In this document: positions 1 through 11,722 of the stretch, piece by piece
How positions within the stretch are numbered: position 1 is the first letter of the stretch
Layout: every line of letters starts with the position of its first letter
Translations under genes and position numbers: made by a program
The notes under the pieces: generated by a model
What the model was told of the DNA's origin: nothing
The model's input: only the letters and a program-made list of their open reading frames with translations
Databases searched by the model: none
DNA from: Truepera radiovictrix DSM 17093
GTDB taxonomy: Bacteria > Deinococcota > Deinococci > Deinococcales > Trueperaceae
Direction: 5' to 3'
DNA length: 64,000 bases
Assembly (NCBI RefSeq): GCF_000092425.1
Contig: NC_014221.1
Coordinates: 152,001-216,000, forward strand

Positions 1-2
1 TC

Positions 3-1217
3 CCGCCGCGCACGCTGCTCGCCGTCGCGGGCGACCCCGGCGAGGACGAGGAGACGGGTACGACGACGGTGACCCTGACGGTCGACGCGCGCTCGCAGGG
101 GGAGGCGCAGATCGAGCTCCGCCGCTTCGACACGGGCCGTGAGGAGCGGCTGCCGATGACGCCCGTAGCGGGGCAGCCCGGTTTCTGGACGATCACCCTC
201 TCCGACCTCGAGCGCTTCCGCTCGCTCGCGTTCAAGTTCGGCAACGCCGCGCCGGGGGCGAAGAACGCGGGGTACGAGGGCTTCGGTCAAGGTGACCGCA
301 CCCTCTACCTAGACGCCGCCGAGATGACCTACGAAGGGGTCTACAACTTCATCAGCGTCCCGGCTCCCGAAACGGCGTTTACGGGTACGGTGACCCTCGA
401 CGGCGCCCCGGCGACGCGCGCCCTCGTCGAGGCGAGCGACACGCCGGCGCGCTTTTACGCCTTTACCTTCGCCGACGGGTCGTTCTACCTGCCCTACAGC
501 GGGACGACGGACCTCACGGCGAGTAAAGACGGCCAGTCGCAGACCTTGAGCGGTGTGAGCGCGCCCGCTTCGGGGCTCACCTTCACCCTGGGCGGCAGCG
601 GGCTGCGCTACGCCATCGACGGCGACCTCGGCGACTGGACGCAGCCCCGCGCGCGGCTCATCAACCCGCCCTATGACGGCGGGTTCGGCCCCGACAACCT
701 CTTTTCGGAGCTTTTAGTCGACTGGGACGCGACCTACCTCTACCTGGGCTACCGCTACCGCGCGGCGGGCAACTCGGCCATCATCCACCTCGACGTGCGT
801 GACGGCGGGGTGACGAGCGTGGCGAACCTCAACGCTTGGCCGCGCTTAGCGAGCTTCGCGAACCCCATCGACGCCTTTGTCGCGCAGTACCAGGGGGACC
901 CGGCGCAGCTCTGGGAGGTGCGCTCGAGCACCCAAGCCGCCCGTATCGACGACGGGGTGATCACCGCGACCGCGGGCAGCGGCCCGGCGTACACCATCGA
1001 GGTAGCGCTGCCGTGGCGCGCTCTTGGTTTCGCGAGCCGCCCCACGGCGACGCTCAACCTCCACGCCGGCATCTACGGCGGTGACGGCTACGGCGCCGGC
1101 GACATCGCGCCGCACGCGGGTTCGACGCCCCCGGCGAGCGGCAACACGGTCGCGGGGTTTGACGCGAGCCGCCGCGTCGACTTCCAGACGCCCTTCTCGG
1201 TGCCGCTCGGCGACTAG
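3..1217 (+). CDS. C-terminal part of a secreted modular carbohydrate-active or carbohydrate-binding protein (5' end outside window)
   Basis: The frame is open from the first bases of the window, so the gene starts upstream. The GTG at 69 has no ribosome binding site and is probably internal. Three beta-rich blocks can be seen: an N-terminal sandwich ending near residue 95; a short carboxypeptidase-regulatory-like domain (about 120-185, starting TGTVTLDGAPATRALVEA); and a C-terminal DOMON/CBM9-like domain opening with YAIDGDLGDW, a layout known from extracellular amylolytic or glucodextranase-type enzymes. No catalytic domain is in the visible part, so the activity cannot be named. It could equally be a pure binding protein. 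The fold assignments are inference from pattern; the reading frame itself is clear. Confidence 0.6.
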   Translation, partial: PPRTLLAVAGDPGEDEETGTTTVTLTVDARSQGEAQIELRRFDTGREERLPMTPVAGQPGFWTITLSDLERFRSLAFKFGNAAPGAKNAGYEGFGQGDRTLYLDAAEMTYEGVYNFISVPAPETAFTGTVTLDGAPATRALVEASDTPARFYAFTFADGSFYLPYSGTTDLTASKDGQSQTLSGVSAPASGLTFTLGGSGLRYAIDGDLGDWTQPRARLINPPYDGGFGPDNLFSELLVDWDATYLYLGYRYRAAGNSAIIHLDVRDGGVTSVANLNAWPRLASFANPIDAFVAQYQGDPAQLWEVRSSTQAARIDDGVITATAGSGPAYTIEVALPWRALGFASRPTATLNLHAGIYGGDGYGAGDIAPHAGSTPPASGNTVAGFDASRRVDFQTPFSVPLGD

Positions 1218-1263
1218 CGCGGCGGCCAGGATGAAAGGCGTGAGGGCGGTGTAAAGCGGTAGA

Positions 1264-2724
1264 GTGGGCGGCGTGCGCGGCCGCTTTACGATCTACGTTC
1301 AGGGGGTTGGGCTCCTCGGGCTCGCTGGCCTCGGCCTCGTCTTCGCGACGTACGCGTGGCTGAGCGCCGAACCCACCGACGGGTTTCTCGCCATGGCCCT
1401 CCTCAGCGGCGCGCTGGGGGGGGCGCTTCTTGGCTTGGGGCGCTCGGACGCCGACCCCGGGCGCCGCGAGTCGCTCATCGGCGTGCTCTTGCTGTGGCTT
1501 TTGCTGCCGCTTTTGGGCGGCGTGCCGTTCGCCGTGACGCTCGAGCTGAGCGTGCTCGACGCGGTCTTCGAGTCGATGAGCGGCTTTACGACGACCGGCG
1601 CGACGATGCTGGTGTCGTTCGCCGAGGTCCCCGCGAGCCTCTTTATGTGGCGCGCGCTGACGCAGTGGTTGGGCGGCGTCGGCATCATCGTGATCTTTAT
1701 CGCGGTGTTTCCGCCTTTTGGCGTGGCCGGACGGCAGCTCTTCTTCGCGGAGGTGCCGGGGCCGACCGAAGAGCGCCTGACCCCGCGCCTACGCAACACG
1801 GCCGCCGCCGTGCTGCTCGTCTACCTCCTGCTGACGCTCCTCTGCGGCCTCTCGTATGCGGTCGCGGGGATGAGCCGCTACGACGCCCTCTTGCACGCCC
1901 TGACCACGATCGCCTCGGGGGGCTTTAGCTCGCACCCGCTCTCGTTTGAGGGCTTCTCCCCCGCGCAGAACTGGGTGGCGGTGCTCTTCATGGTCTTCGC
2001 GGGGGCCAACTTCGCCCTGCAGTATCAGCTCGTGGTGGGGCGTCCCCTAGCGCTCCTACGCGACCGGGAGTTTCAGACCTACCTGGCGATCGTCGGGGTG
2101 GGGGGGCTTCTGCTCACGCTGACGTTGTGGGAGCTCTACACCCCCATCGAGGCGCTGCGCCACGGGATGTTTCAGTCGCTCACGATGGTCACCACGACGG
2201 GCTACGCCTCGGCGGATTTCGTGCGTTGGCCCCTGCCGGCGCAGGCGACCTTGGTGCTCTTGATGTTCGTGGGGGGTAGCGCGGGGTCGGCGGCGGGGGG
2301 GATCAAGGTGATCCGCTGGCTGATTCTGGTCAAGGCCACGGCGGTCGAGCTGCGCCGCACACTGCACCCGCGCGTGGTCAAACCGGTGATGGTCGGCCGC
2401 CGCGTGGTGCGCGAGGAGGTCATCCGGGCGGTCGCCGCCTTTATCACCCTCTACCTCCTCCTGTTTGCCGCCACGACCTGGACCGTGACGGTCCTGGGTG
2501 AGGACTTTACGACGGCACTCACCGCCGCGGTGGCGTGCATCGGCAACATCGGGCCGGGTCTGGGGGCGGTGGGGCCGATGGCCAACTTTGCCGAGCTGCA
2601 CCCCGTGAGCAAGGGCCTCTTGACTTTCGGGATGTACGCGGGGCGGCTCGAGGTCGTGACGGTGTTCGTGCTCTTAAACCGCGACTTCTGGTACTTGCCG
2701 CGGAAAAAAGGAGCGCGCTACTAG
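1264..2724 (+). CDS. trkH: TrkH/KtrB-family potassium uptake channel subunit
   Basis: Membrane K+ uptake subunit of the superfamily of K+ transporters. All four pore loops are present with their selectivity-filter glycines: TTTG at 109-112, ASGGF at 217-221, TTTGY at 310-314 and GNIGP at 427-431. The family motif GGSAGSAAGGIKVIR follows the third loop. Length (486 residues) is normal for TrkH. The TrkA/KtrA regulatory partner is not in the window, so it must lie elsewhere. The start is GTG 1264; GTG 1273 is a possible alternative. It lies 46 nt after the preceding gene and ends 99 nt before the convergent lysA. Confidence 0.93.
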   Translation: MGGVRGRFTIYVQGVGLLGLAGLGLVFATYAWLSAEPTDGFLAMALLSGALGGALLGLGRSDADPGRRESLIGVLLLWLLLPLLGGVPFAVTLELSVLDAVFESMSGFTTTGATMLVSFAEVPASLFMWRALTQWLGGVGIIVIFIAVFPPFGVAGRQLFFAEVPGPTEERLTPRLRNTAAAVLLVYLLLTLLCGLSYAVAGMSRYDALLHALTTIASGGFSSHPLSFEGFSPAQNWVAVLFMVFAGANFALQYQLVVGRPLALLRDREFQTYLAIVGVGGLLLTLTLWELYTPIEALRHGMFQSLTMVTTTGYASADFVRWPLPAQATLVLLMFVGGSAGSAAGGIKVIRWLILVKATAVELRRTLHPRVVKPVMVGRRVVREEVIRAVAAFITLYLLLFAATTWTVTVLGEDFTTALTAAVACIGNIGPGLGAVGPMANFAELHPVSKGLLTFGMYAGRLEVVTVFVLLNRDFWYLPRKKGARY

Positions 2725-2823
2725 CGCGGCGCTGGTCTCGCAGGTGGTGTGTGGCTCGTGGCGTGTGGGACACGCACCCCGGCGAAAACGCGCGGGGCCA
2801 AAGCGAGGTCAGCGAACCCGGGG

Positions 2824-3981
2824 TCAAAGCTCGAGCTGCACGAGGTCGTCGGGCGTCTCGCGGCGCCGCGCGAGGCGCACCTCACCGCCAGCGACGACCA
2901 CCTCGGCGGGGCGGAGCGACGAGGCGTAGTTCGACGCCATCGCAAACCCGTACGCCCCCGCCTGTTCGACCGCTAGGAGCGTTCCCGGTGTGAGCGCGGG
3001 GAGCGCGACGCCCCGCGCGAGGCGGTCGGCGTTTTCGCAGAGCGGGCCGTCGAGGTCGGCGCTGCCGCTCGCCCCATCGGCCGCGCCGAGCACGCGCACG
3101 GGGTGCTGCGCGCCGTAGAGGGCGGGGCGGAGCAGGTCCGCCATGCCCGCGTCGGCGATCACGTGGCGCACCGGCCCCTCTTTGACGTGGAGCACGCGCG
3201 TCAGCAGCACGCCGCTCTCGGCGACCAAGAAGCGGCCGGGCTCGAGCAGCAGGCGCCTAAAGGGCACCTGCGCCAGAAACGCGCGCACCCGCGCGGAGAA
3301 CTCGGGCAGCGCAAACCCCGGCACCGCGAAGCCGCCGCCTAAGTCGAGCGTGTCGGCGTGTGGGAAGCGCGTGAGCAGCGCCCCTAGCTGCGCGAACACC
3401 GGCTCGTAGGCGCCCAGCTCGGTGATCTGCGAACCGATGTGGACGTGAAACCCCGCGAGGTGCTCACCGAGCGCCGCGCCGAGCGCGGCGAGTTCGCCAA
3501 AGGGCATCCCGAACTTTGACCGAGCGGCGCCCGTGGCGAGGTGCTCGTGCGTGCGCGGGTCCAGACCGGGGTTGAGGCGCAGCAGAAAGCGCGGCGCCCC
3601 CTCGCGAGCAGCGAACCGTTGCCACCCCCGCCACTGCGACGGGTTGTCGAGGCTCACCCAACCGACCCCCCACGCCGCCGCGACGAGGGGGGGGTCCTGG
3701 CGCGGCCCCCCGAGCAGGATGCGCCCCTCCGGGAAGCCCGCGCGGCGCGCCCGCGCGAGCTCGCCCACGCTGATCACCTCGGCGCCGAGCCCCGCCGCCG
3801 CGAGGTGCCGCAGCACCGCGCCGCAGGGGTTGGCCTTGACGGCGTAGAGGAGCTCGGCCGTCGGCAAGGCCGCGCGCAGGCGCGCGACCCTGTCGCCGAT
3901 GGCGTCAAGGTCGTAGACGTAGGTCGGGGTGCTGTAGCGTTCGGCGATGCGGTGCAGCAGCGCGGCGCGGCCCGGGTCCAT
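2824..3981 (-). CDS. lysA: Diaminopimelate decarboxylase
   Basis: PLP enzyme of fold type III that decarboxylates meso-diaminopimelate to lysine. The PLP lysine is K49 in YAVKANP. HVHIGSQ, a glycine-rich GGGFAVPG phosphate loop, EPGR, and the dimer-interface active-site motif GPLCENAD near residue 310 are all present, as is the C-terminal AYGFAMASNY motif. Length (385) is slightly short but complete for the family. It is divergent from the flavoprotein at 4021 with only 39 nt between start codons. A TAGGCT hexamer lies just before the ATG, so the transcript is probably nearly leaderless. Ornithine/arginine decarboxylase relatives are less likely given the CENAD motif. Confidence 0.92.
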   Translation of the reverse strand: MDPGRAALLHRIAERYSTPTYVYDLDAIGDRVARLRAALPTAELLYAVKANPCGAVLRHLAAAGLGAEVISVGELARARRAGFPEGRILLGGPRQDPPLVAAAWGVGWVSLDNPSQWRGWQRFAAREGAPRFLLRLNPGLDPRTHEHLATGAARSKFGMPFGELAALGAALGEHLAGFHVHIGSQITELGAYEPVFAQLGALLTRFPHADTLDLGGGFAVPGFALPEFSARVRAFLAQVPFRRLLLEPGRFLVAESGVLLTRVLHVKEGPVRHVIADAGMADLLRPALYGAQHPVRVLGAADGASGSADLDGPLCENADRLARGVALPALTPGTLLAVEQAGAYGFAMASNYASSLRPAEVVVAGGEVRLARRRETPDDLVQLEL

Positions 3982-4020
3982 GACGGGAGCCTAGCACGCC
4001 GTGTGGGCTAGACTGGGCGG

Positions 4021-5358
4021 GTGAGACCGCAGCGGTTAGTCGTCGTCGGCGGCGTCGCGGGTGGGATGAGCGCGGCGGCGAAGGCCAAACGCCAAAACCC
4101 CGCGCTCGAGGTCACCGTCTTCGAGCGGAACGCCTACATCTCCTACGGGGCGTGCGGGCTCCCCTATGCGACCTCCGGCGTCGTCCCCAACCTTCAGCGC
4201 CTCATCGCCCGGACGCCGGCGGCGATGCGCGCGCGCGGCGTCGACGTGCGCGTGCGCCACGAGGTCACCGAGGTCGACGGTGAAAGGCGCTGCGTCAAGG
4301 GGCGCAACCTCGAGACGGGCGAGGCTTTCTGCGCCCCCTATGACGCGCTGGTGCTCGCGACGGGGGCGCTGCCGGTGTGCCCGCAGGTGCCGGGGCGGGC
4401 GCTACCGGGGGTGCACGTGATGCGGCGCCTCGAGGACGCCGCGGCGCTGCGTGAGGCGATCGCCGCGGGGGCGACGCGCGCGGTGGTGGTGGGCGGCGGG
4501 TATATCGGCCTCGAGATGGTCGAGGCGCTCGTCACCGCGGGGCTCGACGTGCGGGTGCTCGAGCGCCAGGCGGGGTTGCTGCTGCCGTTTGGCCCCAAAC
4601 CCGCGGAGCTGGCCCTAGAGGAGGTCACCGCGCGCGCCGAGGTGGTGTTGGCGGCGGAGCTGCTGGGCTTCGAGGGGCGCGGCCGGCTCGAGCGCGTGGT
4701 GACGAGCGCGGGCACCTTTCCGGCGGACGTGGCGCTCGTCGCGGTGGGGGTGCGCCCCAACAACGCCTTGGCGCGCGCGCTCGGGTTGCGCCTCGGCCCC
4801 GCCGAAGCGGTGTTGACCGACGCGCAGCTGCGCACCGACCGCGACGGCGTGTTCGCCGTGGGCGACCTGACCGCCGCGCATCACCGCGTCACGGGGCGCC
4901 CCGCTTGGATCCCGCTCGGCGACACCGCCAACCGCCAGGGCCGCGTCGCCGGCACCGTCATCGGCGGCGGCGACGCGCGCTTTCGGGGGATCGTCGGCAC
5001 CGCCATCACCAAGGTCTTTGAGCGGGCGTTCGCGACCACCGGGCTGACCCTCGCCGAGGCGCAGCGGCACGGCTTGAGCGCCCGGGAGACCCAGATCACC
5101 ACCACCGACCACGCGAGCTACTACCCGGGCCACCGCCCGCTCCACGTCACGCTCGTCTGGGAGGAGGGCACGGGGCGGCTTTTGGGGGGGCAGCTCGTCG
5201 GTTACGGCGACGCGGTCAAGCGCATCGACGTCCTCGCCGCCCTGCTCTTTCGCCAAGGTACGCTCCAGGACCTCGCCGACCTCGACTTCGCCTACGCCCC
5301 GCCCTTTAGCAACGTGTGGGACCCCTTGGCGGTGGCGGCCAACGCGGCGCTCGGTTAG
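4021..5358 (+). CDS. CoA-disulfide reductase / NADH oxidase-type FAD oxidoreductase
   Basis: Two-dinucleotide-binding flavoprotein with an FAD site at the N-terminus (VVVGGVAGGMSAA), an NAD(P)H site (VVVGGGYIGLEM, about residues 157-168) and FAD motif VFAVGDLTAA. The single active-site cysteine sits in YGACGLPY (about residue 46), as in CoA-disulfide reductase and water-forming NADH oxidase. The usual role is reduction of CoA or related disulfides in thiol redox balance. The C-terminal dimerisation domain is complete. The start is GTG 4021; the -10 hexamer TAGACT at 4009-4014 leaves room for almost no leader. CoADR versus Nox cannot be settled by eye. Confidence 0.85.
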   Translation: MRPQRLVVVGGVAGGMSAAAKAKRQNPALEVTVFERNAYISYGACGLPYATSGVVPNLQRLIARTPAAMRARGVDVRVRHEVTEVDGERRCVKGRNLETGEAFCAPYDALVLATGALPVCPQVPGRALPGVHVMRRLEDAAALREAIAAGATRAVVVGGGYIGLEMVEALVTAGLDVRVLERQAGLLLPFGPKPAELALEEVTARAEVVLAAELLGFEGRGRLERVVTSAGTFPADVALVAVGVRPNNALARALGLRLGPAEAVLTDAQLRTDRDGVFAVGDLTAAHHRVTGRPAWIPLGDTANRQGRVAGTVIGGGDARFRGIVGTAITKVFERAFATTGLTLAEAQRHGLSARETQITTTDHASYYPGHRPLHVTLVWEEGTGRLLGGQLVGYGDAVKRIDVLAALLFRQGTLQDLADLDFAYAPPFSNVWDPLAVAANAALG

Positions 5359-5408
5359 CGCCGGGGCGCCCGACCCCTCGTCAAGGCAAAAGGGTATAAG
5401 GTAGAGGG

Positions 5409-5915
5409 GTGAATAGGCAACTCCGCAGAGCCAACGAACGCTCCGACAAGCGCCGCGAGCGCGAGCAGGAGCGCCGCAAAGAGGCGCGCCGCGCCGCGCG
5501 GGTCGTCCCCGCCCCCCGCAAAAACGCCGCCACGCCGGAAGCGGCGCCCAAAACCCGCCCCGCCCCCGGCACCCTCCGCCAAGGGCTCAGCCTGGCGTAC
5601 CTGGTGCTGGTCGTCGGCATCCTCCTGGCGCAAGCCTTCGTGCCGCAGCGGACCGACCCCTTTTCGCTCTTTGTCCACGCGCTCTTTTACGTGATCTTCG
5701 GCTACTTCCTCGCCCTGCAGCTCTTCCGGCGCGGTGTCGCGCGCGCGGGGCCCGTGACGGTCGTCGCGGGGCTGCTGCTCGCAGCGCTCGTCGAGGCGGC
5801 GAAGCTCTTAACGGGCGCGGGGGCGCCCGAAGCGGTTCTCGTCGCCCTCGCGCTGCCAGGGCTGCTGCTCGGCGCGTGGTTGGGCGGGTTCGTCCACCGT
5901 CAGGAGGGCCGTTAG
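5409..5915 (+). CDS. Small membrane protein with highly charged N-terminus (weak VanZ-like pattern)
   Basis: 168 residues. The first 55 or so are very rich in Arg, Glu and Ala (likely cytoplasmic, disordered or helical). About four membrane helices follow (near 59-75, 85-105, 113-130, 142-160). The pattern of a His in the second helix region and a later acidic residue loosely recalls VanZ-like proteins, but this is not convincing. GTG start at 5409 sits 9 nt after a TATAAG hexamer (5395-5400), so the mRNA is probably leaderless. Function unknown. Confidence 0.6.
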   Translation: MNRQLRRANERSDKRREREQERRKEARRAARVVPAPRKNAATPEAAPKTRPAPGTLRQGLSLAYLVLVVGILLAQAFVPQRTDPFSLFVHALFYVIFGYFLALQLFRRGVARAGPVTVVAGLLLAALVEAAKLLTGAGAPEAVLVALALPGLLLGAWLGGFVHRQEGR

Positions 5916-5968
5916 CCGCGTTTGGGGCCCCTTGCGGGCGTTTTGGGCGCCGCCGAGGCGTCCTATCG

Positions 5969-6046
5969 TGCATCCCCTTGACGAATGCCGCATACGGGTG
6001 TAAGATGATTTTATCAGCGCTCGAAAGAGCGCCTTTTTTCTTTCCC
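5969..6046 (+). repeat. Promoter-terminator repeat, copy 1
   Basis: A 78-bp unit containing a sigma-70-type promoter, TTGACG (5978-5983), a 17-nt spacer and TAAGAT (6001-6006), followed at once by a hairpin GCGCTC-GAAA-GAGCGC (6017-6032) and a T6 run (6034-6039). The predicted transcript would be only about 27 nt. A second copy, inverted, lies at 7517-7593. The 17-nt promoter spacer is identical in both, and the hairpin loop differs (GAAA versus GCAA). The unit may terminate the upstream membrane-protein gene and at the same time fire a tiny RNA toward the aldehyde dehydrogenase. Confidence 0.75.
6017..6039 (+). terminator. Intrinsic terminator inside repeat copy 1
   Basis: A 6-bp GC stem with a GAAA tetraloop and a six-T tract. 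It lies about 100 nt after the stop of the gene at 5409-5915 and about 100 nt before the aldehyde dehydrogenase start, so it separates the two units. Confidence 0.8.
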
Positions 6047-6142
6047 CAGAGCAACCCAACCCTGGTGACCGAGGGTGCTACGGCGGCGCGCCGCTGGGGC
6101 CGACGCGCCACCGCCGCTTACAATGGGCGGCGGAGGTTACCG

Positions 6143-7510
6143 ATGGCGCTCGTTTCAACAAATCCGGCGACGGGGGAGACCCTGGCGCACTACCCGGTGA
6201 TGTCGGCAGCGGAGGTGCAAGAGGCGATCGCGGAGGCGCACGCGGCCTTCGAGGTGTGGCGGACGTGGCCCGTGAGGCGCCGCGCCGAGCCGATGCGCCG
6301 TGCCGCCCTCCTGCTGCGAGACGAGGTCGCGGCGCAGGCGCGCCTTATCAGCGAGGAGATGGGCAAACCCATCAAGCAGGCTCGAGCCGAGGTCGAGAAG
6401 TGCGCCTGGGTGTGCGACTACTACGCGGAGCACGCCGAGGCGCTGCTCGCCCCGCAGCGCGTCCAGACGGACGCCTACAAGAGCTTCGTCAGCTACCGGC
6501 CGCTCGGGGTGGTGCTCGCGGTGATGCCGTGGAACTTCCCGCTGTGGCAGACCTTTCGCTTCGCCGCGCCCAGCCTCATGGCGGGCAACGGGGCGCTCCT
6601 CAAACACGCCCCCAACGTGACCGGCTGCGCGCTCGCGACCGAGGCGCTGCTGCGCCGCGCGGGCTTCCCCGAGGGGCTCTTTCGCGCCCTGCGGATCGAG
6701 GTCGATCAGGTCGAAGGGGTGCTCGACCACCCGCACGTCGTCGCCGCGACGCTCACAGGTAGCACCCGCGCGGGGGCGGCGGTCGCCGCGCTCGCGGGGG
6801 CGCGCCTTAAAAAGACGGTGCTCGAGCTCGGCGGCTCCGACCCCTACGTGATTTTAGAGGACGCCGAGCTCGAGCTCGCGGTCGAGGCGTGCGCGGTGGG
6901 CCGGTTGCAAAACAGCGGTCAGAGCTGCATCGCGGCAAAGCGCTTTATCGTCGTCGCACCCCTCGTCGAACGCTTTACCGAGCGCTTGGTGGCGCGCTTT
7001 CGCGCCTGCTGCATGGGCGACCCGCGCGACGAGGCGACCGAGCTCGGCCCGCAGGCGCGCGAGGACCTGCGCGAGGCGCTGCACCGCCAGGTCACGAGGA
7101 GCGTCGAGGCGGGGGCAGAGCTGCTCTTGGGGGGAACGCTGCCCGAGGGGCCGGGCTACTTCTACCCGGCGACGGTGCTCGGGGGTGTGAGGCCCGGGAT
7201 GCCCGCTTTCGACGAGGAGACCTTCGGGCCGGTCGCCGCCATCGTCCGCGCCGAGGACGAGGAGGAGGCGATCGCGCTGGCCAACAGGAGCCCCTACGGC
7301 CTCGGCGCCGCGGTCTTTACCCGCGACCGGTCGCGCGGCGAGCGGATCGCCGAGGAGCGGCTCGAGGCCGGGAGCTGCTTCGTCAACGCCTTTGTCCGCT
7401 CCGACCCGCGGCTGCCCTTTGGGGGGATCAAGCGCTCCGGTTACGGGCGCGAGCTCGCGGCTTTCGGGATTCACGAGTTTGTCAACGTCAAGACGGTGTA
7501 CGTGGCGTAA
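6143..7510 (+). CDS. NAD(P)-dependent aldehyde dehydrogenase (succinate-semialdehyde dehydrogenase-like)
   Basis: Oxidises an aldehyde to the acid. The catalytic cysteine is C262 in NSGQSC and the general base is E228 in LELGGSDPYV. MPWNFPLWQ is the cofactor-binding motif, and the C-terminal LPFGGIKRSGYGREL motif is typical of the Sad/GabD branch. Length is 455 residues. The frame is open far upstream, but ATG 6143 has a GGAGG 7-11 nt before it and the protein then begins in the family manner (STNPATGE). The gene stands alone, flanked by two inverted promoter-terminator repeats. The precise substrate is not determined; succinate semialdehyde or a related short aldehyde is the best guess. Confidence 0.88.
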   Translation: MALVSTNPATGETLAHYPVMSAAEVQEAIAEAHAAFEVWRTWPVRRRAEPMRRAALLLRDEVAAQARLISEEMGKPIKQARAEVEKCAWVCDYYAEHAEALLAPQRVQTDAYKSFVSYRPLGVVLAVMPWNFPLWQTFRFAAPSLMAGNGALLKHAPNVTGCALATEALLRRAGFPEGLFRALRIEVDQVEGVLDHPHVVAATLTGSTRAGAAVAALAGARLKKTVLELGGSDPYVILEDAELELAVEACAVGRLQNSGQSCIAAKRFIVVAPLVERFTERLVARFRACCMGDPRDEATELGPQAREDLREALHRQVTRSVEAGAELLLGGTLPEGPGYFYPATVLGGVRPGMPAFDEETFGPVAAIVRAEDEEEAIALANRSPYGLGAAVFTRDRSRGERIAEERLEAGSCFVNAFVRSDPRLPFGGIKRSGYGRELAAFGIHEFVNVKTVYVA

Positions 7511-7516
7511 CGCGCC

Positions 7517-7593
7517 GGGAAACAAAAAAGCGCTCTTGCGAGCGCCCATAAAACTATCCTACACCCGTATGCGGCATTCGTCAAGGAGATGCA
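7517..7593 (-). repeat. Promoter-terminator repeat, copy 2 (inverted)
   Basis: Reverse-strand copy of the unit at 5969-6046. It has -35 TTGACG (7584-7579), an identical 17-nt spacer, -10 TAGGAT (7561-7556), stem GCGCTC/GAGCGC (7530-7545) and a T6 run (7529-7524 on the minus strand). It points back into the 3' end of the aldehyde dehydrogenase. On the plus strand the same hairpin can end that gene's message. Confidence 0.75.
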
Positions 7594-7799
7594 GCGCGGC
7601 GGCGCTCGGGTGGGTCGAAACGAACCGCTACGGGACCCGCAACGCTTCGCAGGGCAAGCTAACGGGCAACTGTGAGATGCACCGAAAAACGCTCCCCCCG
7701 GGACGCCTAAGATGCAAACATCCGGGTTTGTGCACGCCGTCACGGAGACGGGGGGTGTGCAGCCCGCTGGAGACCTCGACCTACCAAAGGGGGTTACAC

Positions 7800-8504
7800 G
7801 TGAGCTACGAAGACTACAAACGCACCTATGGGCAAGACTACGGCCAAACCTACGGCCAGAGCTACGGGCAGAGCTATGGCCAGTACGGCTCGTACAACCG
7901 CTACGACGACGACGACGGCGACACCAACTGGACGTACGTCGTTACCGGCACGCTCTTTATCGCCGCGGGCGCCTACCTCATCTATAAAGGGCTCAGCAGC
8001 GACGACGAGGACCACACCTACACGTATGACACCCGCTCCGAAAAGCAGAGCCGCGGCAAGGGTGTCCAGGTGCGCGAGAGCATCGTGGTCAACAAACCGG
8101 TGTCGGAGCTCTACGCCTACTGGCGCAAGCTCGAAAACCTGCCGCGCATCATGAGCCACCTCGAGTCGGTGACGGAGATGGGGACCCGCTCGCACTGGAA
8201 GGCCAAAGGCCCCCTGGGGATGAGCCCCGAGTGGGACGCGACGATCACCGACGAGCGCAAGGACGAGACCATCTCGTGGCGCTCGCTCGAAGGCTCCGAG
8301 GTGCCCAACGAGGGGACGGTGCGTTTTATTAAGCGCGGCGACTCGAGCACGGAGATCCTGGTGTCGTTGACCTACCACCCGCCGCTCGGGCCGGTCGGGG
8401 CGGCGGTCGCCAAGCTCTTCGGTGAGGAGCCCTCGCAGCAGATCCGCGACGACCTGCAAAACTTCAAGCAGAGCGTCGAGAGCGGTTCGCTGTCGCTGGT
8501 TTAA
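7800..8504 (+). CDS. Membrane-anchored SRPBCC (cyclase/dehydrase) protein with YGQ-repeat N-terminus
   Basis: Three parts. Residues 3-35 are a tyrosine/glutamine/glycine repeat (units YGQD, YGQT, YGQS, YGQS, YGQY), then an acidic stretch. One membrane helix spans about 46-64. From about residue 80 onward there is a SRPBCC/START-like domain (VRESIVVNKPVSELYAYWRK, later RFIKRGDSSTEI). SRPBCC domains of this kind bind hydrophobic ligands; the real role is unknown. Start GTG 7800 has an AAAGGGGG Shine-Dalgarno before it; the frame is open further upstream without repeat-like content. It is convergent with mfd. The low-complexity N-terminus before a membrane helix is unusual for the family. Confidence 0.7.
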   Translation: MSYEDYKRTYGQDYGQTYGQSYGQSYGQYGSYNRYDDDDGDTNWTYVVTGTLFIAAGAYLIYKGLSSDDEDHTYTYDTRSEKQSRGKGVQVRESIVVNKPVSELYAYWRKLENLPRIMSHLESVTEMGTRSHWKAKGPLGMSPEWDATITDERKDETISWRSLEGSEVPNEGTVRFIKRGDSSTEILVSLTYHPPLGPVGAAVAKLFGEEPSQQIRDDLQNFKQSVESGSLSLV

Positions 8505-8532
8505 GGGTTTAAAGGGGCGCGGGGGGCGCCGC

Positions 8533-8570
8533 GAGAGGGCGGGACCTCAGGGTCTCGCCCTCTCTGTTGT
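8533..8570. terminator. Bidirectional-type hairpin between convergent SRPBCC gene and mfd
   Basis: Stem GAGAGGGCG (8533-8541) pairs with CGCCCTCTC (8556-8564), with an inner GACC/GGTC pairing. A T-rich TGTTGTT tail follows on the plus strand. It lies in the 74-nt gap between two convergent genes. Confidence 0.6.
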
Positions 8571-8578
8571 TCGCGGGG

Positions 8579-11599
<3,021 letters not shown>

Positions 11600-11722
11600 A
11601 GGGGGCGCCTCCGAAGGGGCAGACGCTCCATTGTACCGGCCCCGCCTATGGCCGCGCTGCGCGCGCGAAACAGCGCTGCGCCGGTTCTGCGCGGTCACTT
11701 TGTATTTGTTGTATTTGTAGCC

